From the NCBI GenBank assembly GCA_015698045.1, contig BLAL01000183.1:1116001-1180000 (forward strand): a stretch of DNA of 64,000 nt, written 5' to 3'. Position numbers and translations under genes: made by a program. The notes under the pieces were generated by a model that was not told the origin of the DNA, searched no databases, and saw only the letters and a list, made by a program, of their open reading frames with translations. The first letter of the stretch is position 1. Each line of letters opens with the position of its first letter. Shown in pieces: positions 44,300 through 56,029 of this stretch. Source of the stretch: Rhizophagus clarus. Its lineage: Eukaryota; Glomeromycota; Glomeromycetes; Glomerales; Glomeraceae.

Positions 44300-44945
44300 A
44301 ATTTTTAGGCCGCTTTTAAAGGAAAGCCTAAGCCAAAATCTACAAAAAAAAAATGAAAGGAGATTTAATAACATTTTCAAATTAAAAATAAACAATTTCT
44401 TCTTACAACTTACAATTTAAAGTTCCAGTCTGAAGTTCATGTCTTGGAAGCTGAAGCTATTTTTAAAAAAAAAAAGAAAATGGAATGTTAGTAATGTTCC
44501 CAAATTAAAAAAGTTCATTCCCCACTTTCCGATAACCTACTTGCACACATTTCAAGTCCAGATCTTCCAAATCTAAAAAAAAGAATCAAAACATTAGTAC
44601 CGTTTCGTTAAATAATTATTTAAAAAAATTATTTTGAAGATTATCTTCGAAATTACCAGTCTGTACCTCTATAAAAACAACGAAATGTTATCCTACAAAA
44701 AAGAAAAAAATGTTAGTTAATGTTTTCATATTGAAAATTATTAATAACCCTCTTCTTCCTCACATTACCTCAAAGAGCCGTATACCAAAAAGTTCATTTC
44801 TGCAAAAAAGAAAAGAAAAGAACATTAGTTAATGTTCTTAGATTATTAAAAACCCTTCTCTACACTCACATTACCCCAAGGAGCTGTACCGAAAGATCCA
44901 TTCCTACAGAAAAGAAAGAAAAGAACATTAGTTAATGTTCCTGTA
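44300..44945 (-). repeat. Mini-exon/intron tandem array D
   Basis: Minus-strand cassettes of about 90-110 bp. Best unit: TTTCTGTAG acceptor, exon of about 30 nt (44876-44906), donor GTAATGTGAG. The next has a TTTTGCAG acceptor, exon about 44771-44801 and donor GTAATGTGAG. The last are TTTTTGTAG and TTTTTTAG units toward 44400 with donor GTAAGTTG. Introns hold the perfect 18-bp palindrome GAACATTAACTAATGTTC (44820s and 44920s), whose centre TTAACTAA is branch-point-like. Confidence 0.8.
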
Positions 44946-45139
44946 GTCCATGTATTAAAAATATAATTATCTGTTAAATTATGGATAATTTGAAAATGCT
45001 GTAATTAATTCGACAGGTTAATTTAATTACAGCATATCGGCATTTTGAAAATTTGAAACTGTAATTATTACGGCATATTACATCAGGTATAATGGTGTAA
45101 TTAAATCAATTACGCTAAAAAGTATACCTGATATGTACC

Positions 45140-45201
45140 CGATAGCATCGATTTTGTCCAGTGAACTAAATATAATATTCCAGTATTTGATGAGTTCCAA
45201 C
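45140..45201 (-). pseudogene. LINE-2, 3'-most piece
   Basis: Short minus-strand continuation of LINE-2 past the hAT-NA1 insertion; the frame reads through the junction (NLDCWN then SSNTGI). Assignment depends on that continuity. Confidence 0.5.
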
Positions 45202-46499
45202 TAGTGATCAGATCCAGATATCTGTCTATCCACATTTATCCAATCTGTGACTAAAAGGTTGGATATGAATAAGTTATTACAGATATTCAGCTATCCTAAA
45301 TTTATCTGTGTTATCTGTAAATACAGATAAATCTGTTATTTGTTATATATAATGGATATTTTATGCCAAATAACCATTTAAAAAAAATAATAAATTTTAT
45401 AAAAATTCTGAACTGCCAAAACTGCATATAGCCTTGGCATTCATTACTAATCTGATTTTTATATGACTTAGATCAGATCAGATAATCTTTTTTTTAGAGC
45501 AGCCAAGTGTTAAAAAAATGGTTTTTAAACTGTTACTATAATATTTTATTTATATTTAAAAAAAAATTTTTTTCATCAAAATGGTTTTTTAAACTGTTAA
45601 ATTTTATTTTTTTATTTTTTTTATTTTCCTCCTTTAGATATAGCTCCTGAAATTTGTGGGATAGTAAGTTGTGTTATGAATATAACAGTAATAGTTCTTT
45701 TAATATAAAAACATTAACTAATGTTCTTTTATTTTTTTTTTATAGAAATAGGCTTTTTTGTAATTGACATATAGCAGGAGAATGTTAAAGATTCTTTTTA
45801 ATATAAAAACATTAACTATCATTTTTTCTTTTTGTAGGCACAGACCAGCTTTTTTTTTAAAGAAAGTTTACCAGCTTAAGAATTTTCTTGGCTTGGCTTA
45901 GCTCAGCTCACTTTGGCTTGAGCTAGATTTTTTTTTTTTCAAGCTGAGCTGGCTTATGTGGAACACTAGCTTGTAATTTCCTTTTCATAGAATCAGTTTG
46001 TTCAATTTCTCAATTTTGATATTTTATTTAAAAAGCAACTATTATTTATTTTTTTTTTTTACTTTTAGGATGCTGGAGTCTTTGACAAACCCAGGCTTGA
46101 AGATATATAGTATGCATGAGAATTTTACTTAATTGCTTTAAAGAAATGTGTTAACATTTCTTTTTTTTACTTTTAGAACACCAAATTCTTGGATGAACAA
46201 TGCAGTATCTTAAAGTATATTAATATGTACTGTATATCAATAATAAAGAAAACTTAATTTTGGTTTTTGTTTTAGTGTAAAGGGTTTTATTACAATAAAT
46301 AAAACGTTAATAAAATATTGATACATGTATAAATTTATTGGTGATTGAAATTAAAAAAGTAAAAAATGGAACACTGAAATTATGCTGAACCATATAAAAT
46401 TTTTAAAAATTCCATAAATATCTGAAAATTATCTGTGAATATAAATTGCTATCTGGATATTTGTATATCCAGATAGGTCATTCACAGATCTAACCTCTA
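45202..46499. mobile_element. hAT-NA1, non-autonomous hAT element
   Basis: Perfect 8-bp target duplication GTTCCAAC (45194-45201, 46500-46507). Ends TAGTGATCAGATCCAGAT and, inward from the right, TAGAGGTTAGATCTGTG. 1298 bp with no transposase. The interior carries plus-strand mini-exon/intron units (array E, 45640-46200) and an AGCTCAGCTC-rich block (45890-45970). Sister of hAT-NA2. Confidence 0.88.
45640..46210 (+). repeat. Mini-exon/intron array E inside hAT-NA1
   Basis: Units: CTCCTTTAG then exon then GTAAGTTGTG; intron with AACATTAACTAATGTT and TTTTATAG; exon starting AAATAGGC; TTTTTGTAG then GCACAGACC; TTACTTTTAG then GATGCTGGAGTCTTTG (encoding DAGVFDKPRLED); TTACTTTTAG then AACACCAAATTCTTGG (NTKFLDE). 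A polyadenylation-like AATAAAG follows at 46242. Confidence 0.72.
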
Positions 46500-46507
46500 G
46501 TTCCAAC

Positions 46508-47715
46508 AGTCAAGATTATTTATAATTGTGATAATCTCATTAGAATCAATATTAGTATTATCTTATATGAATGGAATTATCAGTTGCAATAACTGATTTT
46601 TAGAATTATGAACTATCTCTGCTTTAATATTTTGTGTGACAGGATATAACCATAAATGTTGGTAAGTTTCCAATTCAGTATTACACAAAACACATCTCCA
46701 ACTACCAGTGTAAACTGATAGTAATCATTTACATAAGTTATCTTGAGTGGGTAGCTCTTTAGCATGTAATTTGGATCAAATACAGTTGAATTATCAAATT
46801 TATCTTTGATTTATCTAAAGGTAAGGGACCAATCGAATGAATCTAAATCAGAAGGTGAGTAAAATATCTTTTTCTATTTAACTTTAGAAACTGTTTGATA
46901 TATTGTGTTTCTTAATTGCAGTCTGCCTAAAATTGGCATTATGTTACTAATAAAATTCAGGATTAAATTTGCCTATTTTGTGCTAGGACACAAATTTCAA
47001 AAAAGGATATCTTATAGATGACATATTGGCTTTAAATAAAGTCATATGATATACTGAAAAAATACTTGAAAATATGAATTTATAAAAAAAGTTATACATT
47101 CATATGATGCGTACACACCAGATTTACACCTTAAAATATACGAAATTTCAATATTTTATTTTACTATATTGCGCCATTTATTTTATTTTATTTATTTAGT
47201 TTTTTTTTCTTGTCAAAATGTTTCCTATTTTGTTTATTATGGTATTTCTGTTTGTAAAATGGGTGAAATTTGTCTCGCATGTGAGATGCAAAAAATGCTT
47301 TTTTTTATTATCACTATTAATCCCAAATTTTATTAGTAACGCAGTGCTGATTTTAGGCAGATTGGCAATTAATGTCTTTAACCATAAGTGTGATATTTGT
47401 TTTATGGGTTTGTGATTCCAATATATTGTACCATTATAAGAAAGTAATTTAGAATTAATTACTAGACATTCCTTATTACATGCTTCTTTAGCCAATTTAT
47501 CAACAATATTGTTGTAATTATCAGATTCGTGAGCTTTCACTTTCTGTAATGTTATGATAAATTTTTAAATCTAATCAATTTGATAAAAAGTATCTACAAA
47601 ATGCTATAGTTTTTGTATTGTGAAAATAAATAGTGTATTAATTTTGGAAACTGATTAATTACTATTTGAGAATCTGTACAAATTATAACCCTTGTACTTT
47701 TATCTAAACATAATA
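46508..47715 (-). pseudogene. LINE-2, RNase H and C-terminal part
   Basis: Minus strand: CLDKSTRVIICTDSQIVINQ (about 47710-47650, second RNase H carboxylate) and KAHESDNYNNIVDKLAKEA (47540-47480). The tail ends with a zinc-knuckle-like CVLCNTELETYQHLWLYP (about 46690-46640). Stops are present. Removing hAT-NA2 and the Harbinger-like element joins this piece in frame to 50486-51690. Confidence 0.8.
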
Positions 47716-48899
47716 TAGTGGTTAGATTCAGATATCTGTCTATTCACATTTATTTAATCTGTGACTAAAAGGTTAGATACAGATAAGTTATTACAGATAT
47801 CCAGCTATCTTAAATTTATCTGTGTTATTCATAAATATAAATAAATCTGTTATTTGTTATATGTAACAAATATTTTATACTAAATAATCATTTAAAAAAA
47901 ATAATAAATTTTATAAAAATTCTAAACTGCCAAAACTGCATATAGCCTTGGCATTCATTATTAATCTGATTTTTATATGACTTAGATCAGATCAGATAAT
48001 CTTTTTTTTAAAGCAGCCAAGTATTAAAAAAACAGTTTTTAAACTGTTACCATAATATTTTATTTATTTTTTAAAAAAATTTTTTTTCATCAAAATGGTT
48101 TTTTAAACTGTTTTTTGCAATTGATACATGGCCATTTGAAGTAATGTAAGGGGGAAGAATGTTAAAGATTCTTTTTAATATAAGAATATTAACTAACATT
48201 TTTTTTTTTGTAGACACAGACCAGCTTTTTTTTTAAAGAAAGTTCACCAGCTTGAGAATTTTCTTGGCTTGGCTTAACTCAGCTCACTTTGGCTTGAACT
48301 AGATTTTTTTTTTTTCAAGCTGAGCTGGCTTATGTGGAACACTTCCTTTTCATAGAGTCAGTTTGTTTCAATTTTTCAATTTTGATATTTTATTTAAAAA
48401 GCAACTATTATTTATTTTTTTTTTTACTTTTAGGATGCTGGAGTCTTTGACAAACTCAGACTTAAAGATATATAATATGCATGAGAATTTTACTTAATTG
48501 CTTTAAAGAAATGTGTTAACATTTCTTTTTTTTTACTTTTAGAACATCAAATTCTTGGATGAACAGTACAGTATCTTAAAGTATATTAATATGTACTGTA
48601 TATTAATAATAAAGAAAACCTAATTTTGGTTTTTATTTTAGTGTAAAGGGTTTTATTACAATAAATAAAATGTTAATAAAATATTGATACATGTATAAAT
48701 TTATTGGTGATTGAAATTAAAAAAGTAAAAGATGGAACACTGAAATTATGCTGAATCATATAAAATTTTTAAAAATATCCATAAATATCTGTAAATATCT
48801 GTAAAATCTGTGAAAATTATCTGTGAATATAAATTGCTATCCGGATATCTGTATATTCAGATGCATATTCAGATAGGTCATCCACAGATCTAACCTCTA
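47716..48899. mobile_element. hAT-NA2, non-autonomous hAT element
   Basis: Perfect 8-bp target duplication ACATAATA (47708-47715, 48900-48907). Ends TAGTGGTTAGATTCAGAT and, inward from the right, TAGAGGTTAGATCTGTG. 1184 bp. Very similar to hAT-NA1 but lacks the segment holding NA1's first exon, GTAAGT donor and following intron. Plus-strand cassettes remain at 48170-48560. Confidence 0.88.
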
Positions 48900-48906
48900 A
48901 CATAAT

Positions 48907-50482
48907 AGGCCTGTTCAATTCTGATTGATCAGATTTTTGATCAGGTTTTAGGTTAATGATTATTGGATGACGAAATTATGCAACTTGATCAGTGACCTGA
49001 TTTTACTGACCTACAAAAAAGTAGAATTTTTTGATCACTTTTTATTAAGAGTAAAAAACATGCTTTCTTAAGAAACTAAAAAAAAGAAATCATGAACCAA
49101 GTACAAGTTAATGCAAAAACTTCTATTAAACATGCTAATACAAATTTTTACGAACCTTTAAAAAAGAAAATAGTGACACGTTCAACAACAACTTCACATG
49201 CAATTTTACACAGGTCAATTCTCACAGAACAGCAAGTCCAGCAACAAACCCTTCCTCCTATTCTTTCTCAACAACACACTTTTCCTCAACATAATTATCC
49301 TCAACAACATGCTCTTACTCAGCAGCAGTATGATCCTCAACTGTATAGTCTACCTCTTATTCCACCTCAGCAACAAAATCCAAATTTCAATCAACTTGAA
49401 ATAGAACAAGTAAGTATATAGTTATGGATTTTGTATTACTATTTAAAAGGTTTAATAATTATTTAATTTAGGTTAGATGAGATGAAGGAGAAGAGGATGG
49501 TGATTGTGATCAATACCAAGATCCTTCTGATGAAAAATCTGAAAGTAAGTGGGGGCATGACGAGATCAAGGTTTTACTTGACTATATCCAAGAAAATTTT
49601 TCAGCTTGGTCAAAAGGAAATAAACCAAATTCTATAATGATATGGCGAAGAATGTTTTACCTAACAAGGAGGCAACTGCAATTAAAAGTAAATATTTAAA
49701 TTTTTTAATGTTTTTTAATTCGTATTAATTTATTAATATTTTTAATAATTCATATTTATTTAGGTAAACTTGCTTGATTAATAAAGAAGTATAAATATAA
49801 CAATCAAACTGGTAATGAGAGAAAGGATTGGTACTGGTATAATAATGGACATGATCTTTAGGATACGTGAAAACATAACACCTTCTTTTCTGGCAAATAA
49901 AGAAACAGGTGCTATAATTGAAGAAATAGTTGAGATCAAAGAAGAAAATAAAAAACAGAAACAAAAATCTAAAAATAATGTTGAAGTCATAGCTATGGCA
50001 ATAGCTGAAATAAGTCAAACACAAGAAAGAATTTGAAAAAAAAAATGGTATTAAAAAAGGAACAATTGGAAGTTGAAAAGGAAAGGTGGGCATATGAAAG
50101 AGAAAGATCAAAAATGGAATTTGAATTAAGGATGAAGGAGTTAGAATTAAAATTACAAAAAAAGATTAATTTCATACTTTAGCGTTAGTCTTTATTTTTA
50201 TTGTATTTTTTTGATTGAATTTAATAAAATGTATCAGTAATAAATTTTCAATATTTTGCTGATATGCTATTTACAAGTAAATTATGGAATAAAGTATTTC
50301 TTTTAATATTAAAATGAGAAAAAAAAATTTTTTTTTTTTTGCATTACTTTGAAGAGAAAATTTTAAATAGTGATCTGATCAAAATCAAGATCAATGTACT
50401 CAATTATGATTTTGATCACATGTTTAGATTGGTTAATGAATTTTACGATCAAAAATCTGATCAATCAGAATTGAACAGGCCT
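48907..50482 (+). mobile_element. Harbinger-like TIR element with a Myb/SANT gene
   Basis: Both ends read inward AGGCCTGTTCAATTCTGATT and continue identically to about 36 bp. The flanking AAT (48904-48906, 50483-50485) is a 3-bp duplication, as in PIF/Harbinger elements. 1576 bp. The only gene is a Myb/SANT-like ORF; no DDE nuclease, so it depends on a helper. The near-perfect TIR suggests fairly recent insertion. Confidence 0.85.
49092..50182 (+). pseudogene. Myb/SANT-like gene of the Harbinger-like element, decayed
   Basis: ATG 49092 opens a Gln/Pro-rich N-terminus (LTEQQVQQQTLPPILSQQ, repeats of PQQ/SQQ). An intron (donor GTAAGTATAT at about 49409, acceptor TTTAG near 49472) leads to an acidic stretch. 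A SANT/trihelix-like helix follows (KWGHDEIKVLLDYIQENFSA, 49550-49610). A frameshift near 49630 and stops break the rest; remnants include NNQTGNERKDWYWYN and RENITPSFLANKETGAIIEE (49870-49920). A charged coiled coil (KKEQLEVEKERWAYERERSK) ends near 50182. Harbinger elements encode a Myb-like partner that recruits the transposase, which this resembles. Confidence 0.75.
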
Positions 50483-50485
50483 AAT

Positions 50486-51690
50486 AACATCATTGATCAC
50501 TAATGGATTATCCTTATCTGACACTGGAATATAGAATTGGTTTTTATGATTTTAAATATACTACCCATACTAATACTAGTATTTGAATATCTTTTAAAAG
50601 ATCCATCTATATATATCATGAGGCATAATTGGCCTAAAGTATGGGATGGAAAAAGTCTAATATATTTCTAACAGATGCTTCCTATGATTGTATTATATTT
50701 GACTCTATTTTTTATCATAGCTATATATTCAAATACTGAAGTATCCAGTATATAAGCATTTTGTATAGACTGCGCTTTAACATCAATAGTCTTTTCTTTA
50801 TCAATAAATAAAAGACACCTATTATTATCTGATTTCCTTTTACTTCTTGATTGTATATCTTTAAGTTCACAACTGGTACACTGAATTAATACTGATACTT
50901 GTATTGATGGAAAAATAAAATCATCATTAATATTATTTCCTTAATTTTTATCTGTAATATTACTACCTTGTAAACAATATTGTCTACTAATTATAAATTC
51001 AGGCTTGACTTTTCTTAATATTACAATATTTATTATACAGTGTTGTTCTATTCTTTTAAACCAATTTGGTTTATGACCTTTGGTATTAATTCCCAACCAA
51101 ATTTGCAAATCTGAGTATGTAAGAAGATGTATATTGTTAGCAGCCATTATTTGACTTAAAAATAAATATTATAATATTGTAAATAATAATTCATTTTGTT
51201 TTAAATAACATATCTGTACTCAATACTTGTATCATAAGTAATTGTCCTTCCATGATTTTATGCTTAATATTTGATTGGCATGTAAGATTATTATTATACA
51301 TGATAGCTAAAGTACTGGTAATCAAATTATATTTAATCTTTAAATCCTTTGAATGAATTTTCCACTCTGTTAATACATTGGTGACAGATAATGTTTTCTT
51401 GTTGTAAATGTATGATACTTAGTTTAGAGAGAATACCAAGTAAACCTTTATTCTGAAGTTAGTTTTGTAATCTAGTAACTTGATGCTGGAGTTGAATGGT
51501 TGATATATCCTTAATTGAATAACTCTAAACCTAAATGAATCATGCAATTTGTATTGTCATCACTAAGTTAGTTTTTTTCTTGAATAGTGTATGTGCAAAA
51601 ATATTAAGAATTGACATTTGTTTATCATTCAAAATAATATGTTGTGATTTGTATTCATCTGCAATTACAGTATTAAGCATAGTTATTAGA
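50486..51690 (-). pseudogene. LINE-2, part upstream of RNase H
   Basis: Minus strand: MAANNIHLLTYSDLQIWLGI (51147-51090) and QGSNITDKN, then SVLIQCTSCELKDIQSRSKR, then RNase H start remnants (MIYIDGSFKRYSNTSISMGS, about 50620-50560). It ends at SMMLL, where the Harbinger-like element begins; it continues at 47715. The upstream part to 51690 is decayed and abuts hAT-E. Confidence 0.7.
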
Positions 51691-53310
51691 TAATTACAGT
51701 ATAAACTGGAATGCTAAATGAAAGGGTGGGATAAAGTTGTCCTGTAATAAAATCTGAACTTTTTTTGAAATACTGCATATAAAATATGAAATTATTAAAA
51801 AAATTATACAATATATAATATTAGTTAATAAATTACAAACCTGCATTAATTTATGAATTTCATTAATAATAATCCATTTATTATCTGCAAGTTTATATTT
51901 TGCAAGATCTTTATCTGTTAATGTAGCATTATAAAGAGCTTTTTTAAGTTTTAAAATTCTTTCAAGCATTAATTCTGTGGAATTCCACTGTGTAATAATA
52001 TCTGAAATTAGTTCTAATTCTGGAAGGTTTGTAGCTACACATTGTTTATAAAAGTGTTCACGTCATTGTGATAATACACGAATTTTAACCACTAATTTTC
52101 GTAACTTTAATATAAAATTTTAGTATATATAAATATTAATAATAGCATTTTTTTATAAATTATAAACTTACTTTATATACAATACTTAATGATTCATTAG
52201 TTTTTTCTTCCATCTAATTTTCTTCAATTTCATCAAGATTATTCAAGTCAAATTCATAAAGATTTTTAAGTGCTTTTTTAGCTGATAGGTTAATAATATG
52301 TGCAAGATATCAAACATGTTGATTACTTAAATCGAAATTAATATTTTTTTCAAGTAAAAGAATAGATAATTTTTTTAACATAATATTCATATTTGCAGCA
52401 TTATCACAACTAATTGCTAAAAGCTAAATAAAATAAATTAATTTTAAGAATATAAAATAATGTCAAATAATTTTTGTTTATATTTTACATACTTTCATTA
52501 CAATATTAAAATCTTGAAGAACATCAAAAAATTTGTTTGCAAAATTTTCTCCAGAATGAGGTCCTGATAAAAAACAAAAATCTAAAGTAGAACACTTTAA
52601 ATTCCATTCTTTATCAATCCAATGAACTGAAATCCCAAGGAATAGGAGTTGGTTTTTGCTTGTCCATGCATCTAAAGTGAATGAAAGTAAACCAGGAGCC
52701 TCCTATTCATTAATTTATTAATATAGGAATTAATATTTATATTATTATTTATTAAAATATACTAACCTGCAATGTATGTTGAACAGTTCCTTTTATATGT
52801 TCAAAATTAGTATTTAAATCTCTTCGCAGAGTATCAGCTGAAGGAATATTTGCTATTGGATTTAAGCATAATGAAATACTTGACTTTCTACAACAATGAA
52901 TAGTTGGTCGCTTGTAACTATCTAACGAAGTAAATTTTTTCTAAATCCCTATTGAGTAAATATATTATTATCACTATTTTGGCTTGATACTTTTTCCTCT
53001 TTTCCTTCACAAACTGTTGGATAAACTCCTTGAATATGCTTCCAAAGTTTTGTTGTAGATTTATCTGCAAAATCCTTTCTATTATATAAAAAATAGTTTA
53101 GATTACAATTGTAATAATTAAAAAATAATAGTAAATTATACTTGCGGACAGTAATCATATTGCTAGTGAGAGGTAGATTTATTAAAAGTAAAATATTTAT
53201 ACACTTTTAAATATCTTTGTTTGGAAGATGAACTAGATTTACTAGTATCAGTATCAATAATTTCATCTTCCTTTTCCTTATTTGATTGACCACTTTCTGA
53301 CATTTTATAT
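51690..53310 (-). pseudogene. hAT-E transposase, multi-exon, C-terminus missing
   Basis: Starts at about 53303 with MSESGQSNKEKEDEIIDTDT. BED-like region with KDFADKSTTKLWKHIQGVYP (53080-53030), then SLDSYKRPTIHCCRKSSISL, FTLDAWTSKNQLLFLGISVH (about 52690-52630), LLAISCDNAANMNIMLKKLS (about 52430-52370) and LPELELISDIITQWNSTELM. The last part is YFKKSSDFITGQLYPTLSFS (51760-51705), where it stops and LINE-2 begins. Introns at about 53150-53080, 52765-52705, 52500-52430, 52180-52110 and 51840-51770. Several stops and frameshifts. No hAT C-terminal motif, so it is truncated. Confidence 0.8.
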
Positions 53311-53990
53311 TAATTTGGTGTATAGGGTAAGATATGTAAAATTAAATTTAAAGTAAAATGAATGACAAAGTTTAATAAAATTTAGTTTGTATTTAATAAG
53401 AAAAAGGGTAGGGAGGAAGAAAAAATAGTTTATATAAAAAAAGAAAAGTGGCTGATTAATAAAATTGATGATCTGTGCACAGCTTTTTTTGATTCATACA
53501 TAGCATTTTAACTGCTGATCTATGCACAGCCATTAATTCATATTAAAGTTCTGCTAAAGCCCATATTTTATCTGTTCAAGATTAAAAAAAAAAAGCCATA
53601 TTTTGAAACATGTCAGCCCAGATCTAAAATAAAAAATTTATAGTAAGCCTTCAATGAATTAAAAAAACACTTAATTTATTAAAAAAAACCCCAGTAATAA
53701 TTTCATACAAAAATCATCTAAAAAATATAGTATTAGTGCTTGCATAACTGTTTGATACTTTTGTAAAAAAAAAAATTTTTTATTTTTTTTTGAATAAAAA
53801 AAAACAAGGAAAAGTCTACTAAAAGTTCACAAGCTGGCTTATGACTCGCAAGCTGAGCTTGAGCAAGTCATGTCAAAGCTCAGCTTGATACAAGCTAACT
53901 CAATTGTCTGTGAGCCACAGCTCAGCTCAGCTCAATGTGTGTAGCTTACGAGCTGGCTTGAGCTAGCTCAGCTCGTGCAGAGCATTATTA
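53311..53990. mobile_element. 5' subterminal region and end of hAT-E
   Basis: 53820-53985 is packed with AGCTCAGCTC, GAGCTGGCTTGAGC and related words in both orientations. It ends, read inward, TAATGCTCTGCACGAGCT, matching the end of hAT-C at 39793. No target duplication can be checked because the other end is missing. Confidence 0.65.
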
Positions 53991-54374
53991 TCAGGATCCT
54001 GAATAATATATATATAGGTCAGATGAAAATTTCAAAATTTACTATGATCAATAAGCAAATTATTTTAAGTTCTGCTAAGCAAACTCTTATTATAACTTTT
54101 GAATTTTTTATTCTACTAAGCAATTTTTTTTCTGACATATATAACTTTATTTAAATATAAAAAGATAATTTAATTATAATAAATATATATATAGTAATAG
54201 TAAATTAATTTTTTATATCATTGCAAAAAAAAATTGTGAAATTAATTCACTAAATATTAATAAATTAATAATATAAAATGATATACAACTTCAGAATTTT
54301 TAATTTTAATTAATATTAATATAATATTAATATACTATTACTATTTTAAAAATAGTTTTAAAATTTGAAATTTT

Positions 54375-55050
54375 TTATAAATATTATTATATATTTAGAT
54401 TTATAAAAATTAAAATATAAATTATTGCCAACCCTTATGAACAACTTCTTAAAGTTAACAAGTTGATTTAAAATAAAAAAAATTACACTTTAAAATTAAA
54501 ATCACTTAAACAATAAATAATTAAAAGTATAAAAGTTAGTCGCATTTCACGAATATTATTCCAATCATTTTAAAATTTTTACTGTAGGTAGATTTGATCT
54601 CACTGAACAATTTTACTTAAGTAGAAAAAGATGATTTCATTTGACCAGAGTAGTAAAATCACGTTCTGAAGTTGCAAAAAGAGTTTTCGCAAAAAAATTG
54701 ATAATACAAAAATAGCCAATACTTCACAAATATTAGTCCAATCATTATAAAAATTTATACACAGGTAGATTTGATATCACTGAACAACTTTTTAAATATA
54801 AAAAAAGTAATTTCATTTGACCTAAGTGATGTTATTACATCCTGAAGTTAAAAGAAAAAAAAAAATTTTTTGGAGTTAATACTGTTTAAATAATATAATT
54901 ATCTTCACAAATATTATACTTAGAATCATAAAAATTGAAATACAAATACATTTTAACAATTTACTTAAACATAAAAAGGTAATTTCATTTGTCAAAAATT
55001 CATTTTATATATGAGTAAAATTAGCAAACAAAAAATAAGAATATGAGAAT
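54375..55050. repeat. ~180-bp tandem repeat, three clear copies
   Basis: Units start near 54548, 54725 and 54906 (spacing 177 and 181) with CACAAATATTA. They share TAGATTTGAT, CACTGAACAA and AATTTCATTTGACC. A more decayed copy may begin near 54375. Satellite-like; no coding. Confidence 0.75.
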
Positions 55051-56029
55051 ATTATTATAAAAACATGATTTTTTTTATAAATATTAAATACAATATTGTG
55101 AGTTTAACAAAATTTTTTGTAAAAAAATTTTTTTGATATATATGTAAAATTAAAATTTTCTCTCTCTCTATATATATATGAAAATTTTTGTTATATGAAT
55201 AAGGGGTTCTGCTACGCAAATATAATTACTGAGCTGAAATAAAAATAAGTTCAACTACACATTTAAATATCTAACCAACTAAAAAATTTATTTTAAAATA
55301 AGCAAATAAAAGTCTTACATAGGGTTTTTTTTTATATGATCATTAAGCAAACTCAAATCTAACATATTTATATATTGTTCAGAGTCCTACATTACCACTG
55401 ACTCATGATGACTAATCGGCTATATTTCCTTGGGAGTAGTAGCATAGATAATATAATTAATAAAGAAATATTTTATAGATAGTCTATATATATGTAAATT
55501 TTAATGTATTTCTTAACATTTGTATTATTAAACATGACTCACTATGTTGATAATAATAAAAAAAAAAAATAATATTGTATAATGCTAGCATTTAACTAAA
55601 TAATAACCACTACCTAATAGTTCTTAAATATAATAATCCTAAACATATAATTTCTTACAATCCTCTTTTAACTTCTGAACTATTAAATTCATTTTTATTA
55701 TAGTCATACAGATTATATAAAAAATAAGATATGCTGTTTATTAAATATTTTAAAAAATGATTATCAAAATCAAAATCAAAATTACATTACCACTTGTACT
55801 TTACTCATTATAATTTATATAATACACAAAAATCAATTTTTTTTTTTTACAAAAAAAATAAATTAACACTAATTTTAATTAAAAATAGAAAAATAATTTA
55901 TTTATTCATTAACAAAACGGAATATTATTTATTTTATTTAGTTCAATACCAACAAATAACTAAAATATATCTAGAAAAAGAAATGAAATTAATGCTATTT
56001 CTTGAATTATAAATATCAAAGAAACTCTT
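55051..56029. other. AT-rich stretch, no gene seen
   Basis: Simple A/T-rich sequence with a CT microsatellite near 55160. Open frames here are composition artefacts. Confidence 0.4.

Larger units (their letters stand above)
43991..45139. mobile_element. TIR element with mini-exon array D
   Basis: Ends read GGTACATATCAGGTA inward on both sides, followed a little further in by TATACTTCTCAGCGTAATT (left) and TATACTTTTTAGCGTAATT (right, inward). No target duplication seen. It holds a CRE-like repeat block (44090-44190) and array D. Related ends flank TIR-M2, so the two may be one family. Confidence 0.5.

Noticed and set aside
47218-47415. Plus-strand hydrophobic open frame
   Set aside because: Antisense to the LINE-2 RNase H region.
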